A DNA stretch of 64,000 bases, from contig NZ_NXGI01000005.1 of the NCBI RefSeq assembly GCF_002993025.1, positions 124,001 to 188,000 of the forward strand, in the 5' to 3' direction. A model generated the notes under the pieces. The model did no database searches. It saw nothing but the letters and a program-made list of their open reading frames with translations, and was not told the origin of the DNA. The DNA is from Arcobacter cryaerophilus gv. crypticus. GTDB lineage: Bacteria; Campylobacterota; Campylobacteria; Campylobacterales; Arcobacteraceae. Positions within the stretch are counted from its first letter, which is position 1. Each line of letters opens with the position of its first letter. Below are positions 47,228-55,903 of this stretch, in pieces. The position numbers were made by a program, and so were the translations under genes.

Positions 47228-47257
47228 TTGACAAAAACACACAATGTGTGTTAAAAT
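47228..47257 (+). promoter_or_regulatory. promoter with palindromic operator of the RelB/YafQ operon
   Basis: TTGACA (47228-47233) and TAAAAT (47252-47257) are spaced 18 bp. Between them ACACACAATGTGTGT (47237-47251) is a perfect palindrome around one base. This is the standard place for the antitoxin to bind and repress its own operon. AAGGA at 47266-47270 is the ribosome site. Confidence 0.72.
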
Positions 47258-47277
47258 TTATTTTTAAGGAAGTGAAA

Positions 47278-47538
47278 ATGACTACAAATCTAAATAAAAT
47301 AAGAACAAATGTATATCTTGATGCAACAACAAAAGAGAAAGCACAAGAGATTTTTAAACAATATGGTTTAGGATTGAGTGAAGCTTTTAATATTTTTTTA
47401 ACTCAAAGTGTTTTGCAAAGAGGCATTCCATTTGAGATAAAAATTCCAAATGATGAAACATTAGAAGCTATAAAAGATGCAAGAGCAAAGAAGAATATGT
47501 CTAAAGTTAGCCTTGAAGATTTAAAAAAAGATATATAA
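47278..47538 (+). CDS. RelB/DinJ-family antitoxin
   Basis: An 86-aa ribbon-helix-helix antitoxin: RTNVYLDATTKEKAQEIFKQYGLGLSEAFNIFLTQSV is the DinJ pattern, with a lysine/acidic C-terminal tail for toxin binding. ATG 47278 with AAGGA is chosen over an in-frame GTG at 47248 that falls in the promoter. It likely binds the palindrome at 47237-47251. The toxin gene follows after 1 nt. Confidence 0.92.
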   Translation: MTTNLNKIRTNVYLDATTKEKAQEIFKQYGLGLSEAFNIFLTQSVLQRGIPFEIKIPNDETLEAIKDARAKKNMSKVSLEDLKKDI

Positions 47539-47539
47539 A

Positions 47540-47815
47540 ATGCTTGAATTAGAAGTTCATAAAACTTTTACAAAAGATATAATCAAGGCGAAATTAAATC
47601 CCACAAATAGTGCAAAACTATTTTTATATATTTCAAAACTTTTAAATAATGAAGAGTTACCAAAAGAGGCAAAAAATCATTTTTTGAGTGGAGAGTGGAG
47701 TGATACGCAAGAATTTCATATTAGTGGAGATTTACTTGTAATTTATATGATAAGTGAAAGTAGTTTACAACTTCTTAGGATTGGAACTCACTCCCAGCTT
47801 TTTAAGAAATTTTAG
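47540..47815 (+). CDS. YafQ-family mRNA interferase toxin
   Basis: A 91-aa RelE-fold ribosome-dependent RNase. FTKDIIKA, NHFLSGEWSDTQEFHISGDLLVIYMI and RIGTHSQLFKKF match YafQ, including the near-C-terminal His (H86) in THSQLF and the His of EFHI. It should be active. It is convergent with murB and the two share a hairpin at 47815-47847. Confidence 0.92.
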   Translation: MLELEVHKTFTKDIIKAKLNPTNSAKLFLYISKLLNNEELPKEAKNHFLSGEWSDTQEFHISGDLLVIYMISESSLQLLRIGTHSQLFKKF

Positions 47816-47847
47816 AGATTATAAACCTACTCAAAAATTATAATCTC
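47815..47847. terminator. bidirectional hairpin between yafQ-like gene and murB
   Basis: GAGATTATAA (47815-47824) and TTATAATCTC (47838-47847) form a perfect 10-bp stem overlapping both 3' ends. The arrangement suits a shared terminator for convergent transcripts; T-tracts are short. Confidence 0.55.
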
Positions 47848-48624
47848 AGTTTCAAGCTCTATATTAAACTGCTCTTTGACTTTTTGCTTTGCAAGATTTA
47901 TTAAATTAATTGCTTCATCAAAAGTTCCAGAACCGTGATTTACCAAAAAGTTTGCATGAGTATTTGAAAATTCCATATCTCCAACTCTATATCCTTTTAA
48001 ACCAACTGCTTCTATAAGTCGTCCAGCAAAATCACCTTTTGGATTTTTAAAACAGCTTCCAGCACTTGCTATTTGTGGTTGATTATCTCGCATTTTTGTA
48101 AACTCATTTTGCATATCTTTTGAAAAACCCTTTTTGATATTAAAAACTGCTTCATAAATAATAGAATTGATATTTGTATGTCTATACGAAAAATCTACAT
48201 CCTCTTTTTTTATATATCCATCTTTAGTTTTTATACTGTGAAGATAGTTGAAAATTTCCCACTCTTTTAGCCCTGCATTCATCTTTACAAGTCCACCCAT
48301 ATTTCCAGGTAATTTTGCCAAAAACTCTAAAGAGGCAATATCATTTTTTCTTGTATATGTAAGAAGTTTCCCACTACTAGTAGCACAACCAACATACAAA
48401 AGATTATTTTCCTCTTTGATATAATCAAACTCTTCACCTAAAATTGCAAATTTTTTATTGCAATTTGGAGAAATTAGTAAATTATTTCCTCTTCCAATTA
48501 TCTGATAATCAGGATATTCACCTATTTCATTTATAACTAAAACTTCTTTTTCTCCACCAATATGTATAGAAGAGTATCTTTTAAAATCTACTGTTTTATA
48601 GTAATTAGCTATTTTTTCACTCAT
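47827..48624 (-). CDS. murB: UDP-N-acetylenolpyruvoylglucosamine reductase
   Basis: A 265-aa FAD enzyme reducing UDP-GlcNAc-enolpyruvate to UDP-MurNAc. IIGRGNNLLIS, LEFLAKLPGNMGGLVKMNAG (FAD site, in parts), SYRHTNI, GSCFKNPKGDFAGRLIEAVGLKG with the catalytic Ser/Cys region, and FSNTHANFLVNHG. Short form, as in Campylobacterota. It overlaps mqnD by 4 nt. Confidence 0.95.
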   Translation of the reverse strand: MSEKIANYYKTVDFKRYSSIHIGGEKEVLVINEIGEYPDYQIIGRGNNLLISPNCNKKFAILGEEFDYIKEENNLLYVGCATSSGKLLTYTRKNDIASLEFLAKLPGNMGGLVKMNAGLKEWEIFNYLHSIKTKDGYIKKEDVDFSYRHTNINSIIYEAVFNIKKGFSKDMQNEFTKMRDNQPQIASAGSCFKNPKGDFAGRLIEAVGLKGYRVGDMEFSNTHANFLVNHGSGTFDEAINLINLAKQKVKEQFNIELETEIIIFE

Positions 48625-49487
48625 CTAGCTCTTAACTCTTCATATTCACTTGGGATTAAAAAATCTTCTGCTTTTATTAAATTTTGATAGTGTCCATTTT
48701 TATATCCCAGCTCAAAAAGTTTATTTAGAGCTTTATATTGAATTTCACTCATTTTTACAGAATTATCGTTTGCATATAAATCTAAATATTTGTCTAAAGT
48801 TTCAGCATCTACACGAATTAAGCCTTTTTCTAAAAGCATTGGAGCTAAAGTTTTTCTATTTTTATTTGCAACATCAACAGCTTTTATTAAAGCATTTTCA
48901 TATTTTATAGCATCAGTAAGTGGAATTGAACGTCTTAAGCACATTCCACCAAGAGGAAGCGGCAAAGCTTCACCATTGCATAGTTCTACCCAAATATCCC
49001 AAATCTCACGTTCTACTTCAAGAAGATTGCTATAAGTTAAAATTGACTCATGAATTAAAACTCCAGCATCTACATCGCCATTTATTACAGCATTTTCAAT
49101 ATCTAAAAAATTCATATAAGTAATTCTGGCATCAGGATATGCAATTTTAAATAAAAGAGCATTTGTAGTAAACTCTCCACTAAGTGCAACTTTAAAGTTT
49201 TTCTTTAGTCTAATTCCTTTTTTCTTAATAAGTTTTGGACCATAACCCTCTCCAAATGAAACAGCAGTTTTAAGCAAGGCAAAATCATCTTTAACAAAAG
49301 GATACAAAGCAAAAGATATAGCACAAATGTCGTAAGTTCCTTTTAGTGTTGCTTGATTTAAAGTCTCTATATCTAAAGCTATATTTTCAAATTTTACTTC
49401 AGGTAAACTAACCCAACCAAATTTAATAGCATAATACATAAATATATCATCGGCATCAGGAGAGTGCCCTACACTAATAGTTCTCAA
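48621..49487 (-). CDS. mqnD: 1,4-dihydroxy-6-naphthoate synthase (futalosine pathway)
   Basis: A 288-aa MqnA/MqnD-fold enzyme with the diagnostic GHSPDADDIFMYYAI start, then ICAISFALYPF, GYGPKLI, GVLIHESILTY and LPLPLGGMCLRRSI. SPDADD(I/M)FM marks MqnD rather than MqnA. It converts cyclic dehypoxanthine futalosine to 1,4-dihydroxy-6-naphthoate for menaquinone. It overlaps both neighbours by 4 nt, forming a three-gene coupled set with murB. Confidence 0.93.
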   Translation of the reverse strand: MRTISVGHSPDADDIFMYYAIKFGWVSLPEVKFENIALDIETLNQATLKGTYDICAISFALYPFVKDDFALLKTAVSFGEGYGPKLIKKKGIRLKKNFKVALSGEFTTNALLFKIAYPDARITYMNFLDIENAVINGDVDAGVLIHESILTYSNLLEVEREIWDIWVELCNGEALPLPLGGMCLRRSIPLTDAIKYENALIKAVDVANKNRKTLAPMLLEKGLIRVDAETLDKYLDLYANDNSVKMSEIQYKALNKLFELGYKNGHYQNLIKAEDFLIPSEYEELRAR

Positions 49488-50254
49488 TTTTGCTCCTTAT
49501 TTAAAACAATTTTTACAAATCTATAATTTGATGTTGGCTTTGACATTAAAGCTATTGTTCCTAAAAGATTTTTATCTAAAATTATCTCTTTTTTATATAT
49601 TTTATCATCTATTTTAAAACTAGCTGTATCACCACTTTTTAATTTTGCAATATTTAAAAAAGTTTGACTAGCAAGCAATTTTTCATTATTTTGAGTATTT
49701 GTAAAATAAACCAAAGTTCCATTAAATGTTTGCAAATCATCTACTTCATCTAAAGATAAATCAGAACAAGAGTTTACTTTTTCTTCAAAAATTTTATCAC
49801 AAAATATAAGTTCAAAATCTGTATATTTTTTAATATTTGCTAGAAGTTTTACAATATTTTCAACTCTTATGTGTTTGATTAAATCATCTCCAATAAAAAG
49901 AGCTTTTTTTGAAGCTTCTTCAAATTTAAGAAAAGCTTCTTCAAACTCCTCTTCTCCTGCACTACTTTCAGCTGATAAATACCCAATATCAAGATTTTCT
50001 AAAAAATCTTGTTGCTCTTTTGGTAATTTTTTTGCAAAAAAGTTAAAAATCAAAGCCAAAATAGCCTCTTCACTTGCTACTTCATATTTTATAAATTGAT
50101 CATAAAAATCTTTTAATTCAAAATTATCAATTGGGTGCATATATATAAAATCAGCTCCATTACTAGAAGCTTTTTGTAAACTATTTTTTAATTTCTCATC
50201 TTCAAAAAATGCACCAATACTTAAAATATAATCATAATTTTCTATAATTTTCAC
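49484..50254 (-). CDS. uncharacterised protein, faintly NuoG/molybdopterin-oxidoreductase-like
   Basis: A 256-aa soluble protein. YDYILSIGAFFEDEKLKNSLQKA and FIYMHPID recall the chain-docking segment of NuoG-like and molybdopterin-enzyme proteins, but no Fe-S cysteine set is present. The middle is acidic (SSAGEEEFEEAFLKFEEA). The C-terminal third (GDTASFKIDDKIYKKEIIL) could be a small beta-barrel. It is coupled to mqnD by 4 nt. The likeness to NuoG is weak, so no function is assigned. Confidence 0.55.
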   Translation of the reverse strand: MKIIENYDYILSIGAFFEDEKLKNSLQKASSNGADFIYMHPIDNFELKDFYDQFIKYEVASEEAILALIFNFFAKKLPKEQQDFLENLDIGYLSAESSAGEEEFEEAFLKFEEASKKALFIGDDLIKHIRVENIVKLLANIKKYTDFELIFCDKIFEEKVNSCSDLSLDEVDDLQTFNGTLVYFTNTQNNEKLLASQTFLNIAKLKSGDTASFKIDDKIYKKEIILDKNLLGTIALMSKPTSNYRFVKIVLNKEQN

Positions 50255-50265
50255 TAATCTTCCTT

Positions 50266-51999
50266 TTAAAAAAATCCAACTTTTGTTTCACTATCAAACT
50301 GACCTTTTTTCTCTTTGCTTATTTGCTCTTCAAAATCTTTTAGAGTAAAAACTGCATCTTCACTAATTGCTAATTTATAAGCTGTATTTTTTATAACCAA
50401 CTCAATTTGTCCACCTGTAAGCTCATGTTGTGCAATTTTTTCAAAATCAAAATCTTTTTCCAAAGGTAAAGTTGCTGGAATTAATTTTTTCCAAAGTTGC
50501 TCTCTTTGCTCTTTGTTTGGTTTTACAAACTCAATTTTATAGTTAAATCTTCTTGAAAATGCTTTATCGAGATTTTCAAGCAAGTTTGTAGTTGCTATTA
50601 AAATTCCATCAAATCTCTCAATTTGTTCCAAAAATATATTTTGCATTTGATTATGCATCTTATCAGCACTGCTTCCTGCTCCACTACTTCTTGAGCTTAA
50701 AAATTGATCAGCTTCATTTAAAAGTAAAACTGGCTCACTTTTTGTTTGCTCTTTGATTTCATTATATTTATCAAAAATATTTCGTACATTTTTTTCACTC
50801 TCACCTATATACATTGATAATATTTTTGAGCAATCAAAACTTAAAACCTCTTTTTTTAGTGACTTTGCAAGAGCTAAAGCTGTAATTGTTTTTCCAGTTC
50901 CTGCAACTCCATAAAAAATTATTTTTGCATCTATTCCTCTTTTTTTATCTTTTATTCCCCAAGCTTTTAGCCTATTTATAACACTTTTATCAACTTGTTT
51001 TAAAAGATTGTTTAAAGTCTCTTTTGTTTTTGGATTTAAAACAACATCATCTAAAATTTTTGAAGTTGTACTTAATTCAAACATCTCCTGATCTTTTATG
51101 ATTGTTTCAAGTTTTATTTTTGAAACTGTTGAGCCTTTTTTATTTGGATGAGATATTTTATACAAAACTTCATCTGGAATATAAAAGTTTCTATTAATTC
51201 CACCAAATGGTGTTAAAACCTCATCATAATCAACCAAATTTTTTGAAATCAAAGTTGAACTCTCTTCAAGCAGACTTCTATATTTTATCTTCTCATAATC
51301 ATCATTTGATATTAACTCAAGAAGATAGTTCATCTCTCTTAGTGTTCCATCTCCTCCGCTATATTCCTCTTTTAATAAAGCCAAAAATAGTATTTTTTCT
51401 TGCTCATCCAAACCTTGTTCTTTAAAAAATTCTTCTATTAAAATCTTGTTTGTAGTTGCGTTTATTCTATCTTTTATTCTATTTTCTACAAGTAAAAGCT
51501 TATTTTTTAATCTATTAGAACTAGGAGAATTTATATCGAAATTTCTTTTTACTATATTTAATTGTTGAGTAATATCAATTTTTAAAAATTGGTCTTGAAG
51601 ATACTCTAAATGGTCACTATAATTTTTTATTTCAGGTAATACAAACTCACTATTTCCACTTTCAAGCATTTTTAAATAAGCGCTAGAAAGTGCTACACTT
51701 GAATTTATAAGTTCTAATTTTGAAGCTTCATTTAATTTTACTTGATCAAAAGCAACTTGAATCAACCATCCAAACTCAAGTAAAGATTTTATCAAACTTA
51801 GTTTTTCCAAATGTTCATATTTTTCAATACTATAAAACTGTCCTAAAATATCAATTGTACTTAGTACATCTCTTCCATTTATATACTCTTTTGAGAGGTA
51901 CTGCAAAATTTTTGCTTCTTCTAAACTACACTTAAGCTGATTAAAAAATTTTGTTTTTTCAACATTTTTTGCTTTTAAAAAATCTATTACCTCTTGCAT
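50266..51999 (-). CDS. AAA+ ATPase with N-terminal helical domain
   Basis: A 577-aa protein. Residues 1-~300 are helical and of unknown fold. The AAA module has Walker A GVAGTGKT (364-371), Walker B as LLLNEAD with N428-E429 in place of D-E, sensor 1 TTNLLENLD and arginine finger SRRFNYKIEF. The NEAD form recurs in one bacterial AAA subgroup, so loss of ATPase activity should not be assumed. It probably remodels a protein partner. Divergent from the lipoprotein gene at 52117. Confidence 0.86.
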   Translation of the reverse strand: MQEVIDFLKAKNVEKTKFFNQLKCSLEEAKILQYLSKEYINGRDVLSTIDILGQFYSIEKYEHLEKLSLIKSLLEFGWLIQVAFDQVKLNEASKLELINSSVALSSAYLKMLESGNSEFVLPEIKNYSDHLEYLQDQFLKIDITQQLNIVKRNFDINSPSSNRLKNKLLLVENRIKDRINATTNKILIEEFFKEQGLDEQEKILFLALLKEEYSGGDGTLREMNYLLELISNDDYEKIKYRSLLEESSTLISKNLVDYDEVLTPFGGINRNFYIPDEVLYKISHPNKKGSTVSKIKLETIIKDQEMFELSTTSKILDDVVLNPKTKETLNNLLKQVDKSVINRLKAWGIKDKKRGIDAKIIFYGVAGTGKTITALALAKSLKKEVLSFDCSKILSMYIGESEKNVRNIFDKYNEIKEQTKSEPVLLLNEADQFLSSRSSGAGSSADKMHNQMQNIFLEQIERFDGILIATTNLLENLDKAFSRRFNYKIEFVKPNKEQREQLWKKLIPATLPLEKDFDFEKIAQHELTGGQIELVIKNTAYKLAISEDAVFTLKDFEEQISKEKKGQFDSETKVGFF

Positions 52000-52116
52000 A
52001 AAACCCTTACAAATATTAATTTAATTAAGCATATATATTATCTTAAATCGTCTTAACTACAAATGAATAAAAAAATGATAAAATACAAGCATTTATTTTT
52101 AAAGGAGACTTTTATT

Positions 52117-52731
52117 ATGCTAAAAGTTATTAAGTTCTCTTCTGTTTTTATAGTTTTATCTCTTTTTAGTGCTTGCGCTAATCATGAAAAAGCTATGAAA
52201 GTTTTGCCAAATGAGCTTGAGCAAGTAAATATTGATTGCAAAAGAGATAGCTTGGCTTTTGAGTTAGATTGTTATGATTTTATAGCAGAAAAAAATAGTT
52301 TTGCAATGCTAAGACTTGGAATTGATGCTCAAAATAAAGGAAGACCTGCTGAAGCCTTTGAGAGATATACAAAAGCACAAAAAGCTGGTAATTTCTATGC
52401 AAATGCACTTTTATCAGCTCTTTATGGAAATGGTTTAGGTGTAGAATTTGATGAAAAAAAATCTATAAATCTTCTAAAAGATGTTGAAGATGTTGATCCA
52501 ATAGCAGCTTATAGATTATCTTTTTACTATTTTTCAAATGAAAATCCACAAAAAGCTATAGAACTTCTTGAATATGCTGCTACAAATGAAGTAAAAGATG
52601 CTCAAAAAGATTTAGTTCTTGTTTATACAAATGGTCAATATATAGAAGCAAACGACGAAAAAGCTCTTTTTTATGATAATTTATATCAAGATGAAAAAGA
52701 AGATTTTACAAAAAAAATTTATGGTAGGTAA
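52117..52731 (+). CDS. Sel1-repeat-like lipoprotein 1
   Basis: A 204-aa protein with a lipoprotein signal (VIKFSSVFIVLSLFSAC; lipobox LFSAC, Cys at residue ~17-20). The mature part has TPR/Sel1-like repeats (AFERYTKAQKAGNFYANALLSALYGNGLGV; DVDPIAAYRLSFYYFSNENPQKAIELLEYAA). It is probably membrane-anchored in the periplasm and mediates protein contacts. ATG 52117 with AAAGGAGA upstream is chosen over an earlier in-frame ATG. It is a paralogue of the next gene, 3 nt away. Confidence 0.82.
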   Translation: MLKVIKFSSVFIVLSLFSACANHEKAMKVLPNELEQVNIDCKRDSLAFELDCYDFIAEKNSFAMLRLGIDAQNKGRPAEAFERYTKAQKAGNFYANALLSALYGNGLGVEFDEKKSINLLKDVEDVDPIAAYRLSFYYFSNENPQKAIELLEYAATNEVKDAQKDLVLVYTNGQYIEANDEKALFYDNLYQDEKEDFTKKIYGR

Positions 52732-52734
52732 TAG

Positions 52735-53373
52735 ATGAGAAATTATATTTTATTACCAATTTTTACTATTTTTCTTTTTAGTGCTTGTTCTTTTAAAATG
52801 CCCGAATTTCTAACTTTTTCTGATATAAATTATGATGAACTTTTAAAAGAAGCCAATATTTGTAAAGATTTAGATACCGAAAAAGAAAAACTAGAGTGCT
52901 ATAAAAAAATAGAAAATAGTAACTCTTTTGCACAAATTAGACTAGGAACTTATTATTCAACAAAAAACGAGTATAAAGAGAGTTTAAAATACCTAAATAT
53001 GGCTGATGAGAATAAAAATCTCTATGTAAAATTGCCATTAGCTCTTTTGTACTATAAAGGAGAAGGAGTAAAAAAAGATATAAATAAATCTTTTGAACTT
53101 TTAAAAGAGTCTAGCGATATTGACCCTATTGCAGCATTTCAGTTATCAAGATTTTATCTTCAAGGAATAAATACAAAAATAGATAATGAAAAAGGTATAG
53201 ATTTACTTAATTTCTCTGCTCAAAATGGAGTATTTCAAGCTCAAGAGTTATTGTCAAATGTATATAAACAAGGACTTTATGGAGTTGCAAAAGACCAGAT
53301 AAAATATGAGTACTGGCTAAACAAAGCTAATTCTAATAAAGAGAACAAAAACTCAAATATTTATATCTTCTAA
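52735..53373 (+). CDS. Sel1-repeat-like lipoprotein 2
   Basis: A 212-aa lipoprotein (FTIFLFSACS lipobox) with at least three Sel1-like repeats (SNSFAQIRLGTYYSTKNEYKESLKYLNMA; PLALLYYKGEGVKKDINKSFELLKESS; PIAAFQLSRFYLQGINTK). It shares NSFA-x-x-RLG and DIDPIAA motifs with the upstream protein, so the pair arose by tandem duplication. Partners unknown. Confidence 0.82.
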   Translation: MRNYILLPIFTIFLFSACSFKMPEFLTFSDINYDELLKEANICKDLDTEKEKLECYKKIENSNSFAQIRLGTYYSTKNEYKESLKYLNMADENKNLYVKLPLALLYYKGEGVKKDINKSFELLKESSDIDPIAAFQLSRFYLQGINTKIDNEKGIDLLNFSAQNGVFQAQELLSNVYKQGLYGVAKDQIKYEYWLNKANSNKENKNSNIYIF

Positions 53374-53416
53374 AATTTTTTAAAAAGGTCGCAAATCCTA
53401 TTTTAAAGAGTAAAAG

Positions 53417-55048
53417 ATGATAAAAAGTAATATCTTTTCAGGGCTTACAGTTGGAATTATTGCATTGCCTTTGTCTATGGCACTTGCAATTGCAACTGGA
53501 GTTCCACCTCAACTTGGTCTTTATACAGCAATTATTGCAGGAATTTTAGCAGCTATTTTTGGAAGTAGTAAAGTAAATATTTCTGGACCAACTGCTGCTT
53601 TTATTGTTATTTTAATCCCAATAGTTCAACAATTTGGAATAACTGGACTACTTTTATGTGGATTTTTATCTGGTATTATTTTAGTTTTAGTTGGACTTTT
53701 TAAACTAGGAAATTTAATAGAATTAGTTCCTTATCCAGTAACAGTTGGATTTACATCTGGAATTGCAGTTGTAATTGCAACTCTTCAAATAAAAGATTTT
53801 TTTGGGCTTACAATAGAAAATTTCAGTGGAACTTATATAGATAAAATTGTTTTGCTTTTCAACTCTTTTTCTACATTTAATCTTTTTGAGTTTTTAACTG
53901 CAAGTGCCACTTTATTTTTACTAATAATTTGGAGGAAAACAAAAAGTAAAATTCCTGCTGCTTTGGTGGCTTTAGGAGTTGTTGCCATTTTTGTAGCTTT
54001 TTTTAACTCTTTTTATGGTTTAAATATTTCAACAATTAACTCTACTTTTACTTATGTTGTAGATGGAGTAACGGCAAATGGAATTCCTCCTATTCCTTTA
54101 CAATTTTCTCTTCCTTGGGAGTTTTTAAAACCTCATGAAATAAATATTGATTTACTCATAAAACTTCTTCCTCATGCAATTGCAATTGCAATTTTAGGGG
54201 CTTTGGAATCTCTTTTATGTGCAGTTATAAGTGATGCTATGACTGGAAATAAAACAGACCCAAATAAAGAGTTAATAGGTCAAGGAATTGCAAATATGGT
54301 AGTGCCATTTTTTGGAGGAATTCCAGCAACTGCAGCAATTGCAAGAACAGTAGCAAATATAAATTCAGGAGGAACAACAAAATTATCTTCAATAGTTCAC
54401 TCTATTTTTATATTGGCTTCTATTTTATTAATTGCTCCAATTATTTCATATCTTCCAATGGCCGCATTATCTGCTTTATTACTTATGGTTGCTTGGAATA
54501 TGAGTGAAGTTAAACACTTTGTAAATATTTTAAAAACTGCACCAAAAGATGATATTTATGTACTTTTAACATGTTTTTCTTTAACTGTTTTAATAGATAT
54601 GGAAGTTGCTGTTGCTGTTGGAATTGGTCTTGCTTCTATACTGTTTATCAAACGAACTATTGATTTATACTCTATTGAGCTTGTAAGCGAAAATTTAGAA
54701 ACACATCAAGATATGCCAAAAGATATTTTAATCTATGATATAAATGGACCTATGTTTTTTGGTGCTGCTCAAAAAGCTTTAAAAACTTTAGCAAATATAA
54801 ATGAACAAAAAAATATTGTAATACTAAATATGAAAAATGTATCAATGCTTGATATGACAGCAATGGTTGCTTTAAAATCAATAGTTGATAGTTTTGAAGC
54901 TAAAAATAAAAAGCTTATATTTGCAGGACTAAATCAAAATGTTTTAAAAAAACTAGAGCGTGCAAAATTTGATTATGTTACAACTTTTTCAAATATAAAT
55001 GATGCAATAGAGTATGCTATGCATAAAAAGAATTTAATACAAGCGTAG
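53417..55048 (+). CDS. SulP-family anion transporter with STAS domain
   Basis: A 543-aa membrane protein. It opens FSGLTVGIIALPLSMALAIATGVPPQLGLYTAI, given as the SulP signature in parts, and has about 10-14 hydrophobic segments to ~residue 410, including NISGPTAAFIVIL and GFTSGIAVVIA. A cytosolic STAS domain follows (about 435-540: NIVILNMKNVSMLDMTAMVAL). SulP proteins carry sulfate, bicarbonate or other anions by Na+/H+-linked or exchange transport; the substrate here is not shown. Confidence 0.92.
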   Translation: MIKSNIFSGLTVGIIALPLSMALAIATGVPPQLGLYTAIIAGILAAIFGSSKVNISGPTAAFIVILIPIVQQFGITGLLLCGFLSGIILVLVGLFKLGNLIELVPYPVTVGFTSGIAVVIATLQIKDFFGLTIENFSGTYIDKIVLLFNSFSTFNLFEFLTASATLFLLIIWRKTKSKIPAALVALGVVAIFVAFFNSFYGLNISTINSTFTYVVDGVTANGIPPIPLQFSLPWEFLKPHEINIDLLIKLLPHAIAIAILGALESLLCAVISDAMTGNKTDPNKELIGQGIANMVVPFFGGIPATAAIARTVANINSGGTTKLSSIVHSIFILASILLIAPIISYLPMAALSALLLMVAWNMSEVKHFVNILKTAPKDDIYVLLTCFSLTVLIDMEVAVAVGIGLASILFIKRTIDLYSIELVSENLETHQDMPKDILIYDINGPMFFGAAQKALKTLANINEQKNIVILNMKNVSMLDMTAMVALKSIVDSFEAKNKKLIFAGLNQNVLKKLERAKFDYVTTFSNINDAIEYAMHKKNLIQA

Positions 55049-55067
55049 AGAGTTTTTAATTCTCTAC
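55045..55067. terminator. bidirectional hairpin between sulP and nfo
   Basis: GTAGAGA (55045-55051) and TCTCTAC (55061-55067) pair around a T-rich 9-nt loop and cover both stop codons. Short, so moderate support. Confidence 0.5.
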
Positions 55068-55901
55068 AAAGCTATATAAAGTCTCTATCTCTTTTGCCCA
55101 AATAGACTCATCAATAGTCTCTAAAACAAGTGGAATATCATCCATTCTAGAATCATTCATCAAAAATTTAAAAGCATCCCAACCAATTTTTCCCTCTCCT
55201 AAACTATCGTGTCTATCAACACGACTCCCAAGCTCAGGTTTAGAATCATTTATATGCATTCCACTTAAATATTCAAATCCTACAATCTTTCCAAACTCAT
55301 TCCAAGTTTTATCGTAAGCTTCACGCGTTCTTATATCATAACCAGCTGTAAACATATGACATGTATCAATACAAACACCAACTCTGGTTTTATCTTCAAT
55401 CTTATTTATAATATAAGCTAGATGCTCAAATTTATATCCAAGATTACTTCCTTGCCCAGCTGTATTTTCAAGCACTAGCTTTACACCACTTGTTTTATCA
55501 AGAGCGTAGTTCATAGATTCTGCAATATTATTTAAGCACTCCTCTTCGCTAATCTCTCTTAAATGACTTCCTGGATGAAAATTTAATCTATCCAAAGCTA
55601 AAATTTCACATCTTTGAACTTCATCTATAAAACTATTTAAAGATTTTTTTCTAGCTTCAATATTTGGATGCCCAAGATTTATAAGATATGAGTCGTGAGG
55701 CAAAATATGTTTTGATTCTATTTTTGATTTTTCTAACTCTTTAAACCATAAATCAATTGTTTTATTATCAAGTGCTTTTGCATTCCATTGTCTTTGATTT
55801 TTTGTAAATAGTGCAAAAGCTTTAGCACCAATTTCAACAGCATTCTTTGGAGCATTAAAAACTCCACCACTAGCACTTACGTGCGCACCAATAAATTTCA
55901 T
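55056..55901 (-). CDS. nfo: endonuclease IV (deoxyribonuclease IV)
   Basis: A 281-aa AP endonuclease with a three-metal TIM barrel. [76 protein letters not shown] are visible in turn. ATG 55901 (MKFIGAHVS) is chosen; the earlier TTG at 55919 overlaps mnmG more. Repairs abasic sites and oxidised 3' ends. Confidence 0.95.
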   Translation of the reverse strand: MKFIGAHVSASGGVFNAPKNAVEIGAKAFALFTKNQRQWNAKALDNKTIDLWFKELEKSKIESKHILPHDSYLINLGHPNIEARKKSLNSFIDEVQRCEILALDRLNFHPGSHLREISEEECLNNIAESMNYALDKTSGVKLVLENTAGQGSNLGYKFEHLAYIINKIEDKTRVGVCIDTCHMFTAGYDIRTREAYDKTWNEFGKIVGFEYLSGMHINDSKPELGSRVDRHDSLGEGKIGWDAFKFLMNDSRMDDIPLVLETIDESIWAKEIETLYSFVEN

Positions 55902-55903
55902 TT

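Noticed and set aside
50266-51999. AAA protein as an inactive ATPase because Walker B reads NEAD
   Set aside because: The NEAD form recurs in a bacterial AAA subgroup with otherwise intact motifs, so it is not evidence of inactivity.
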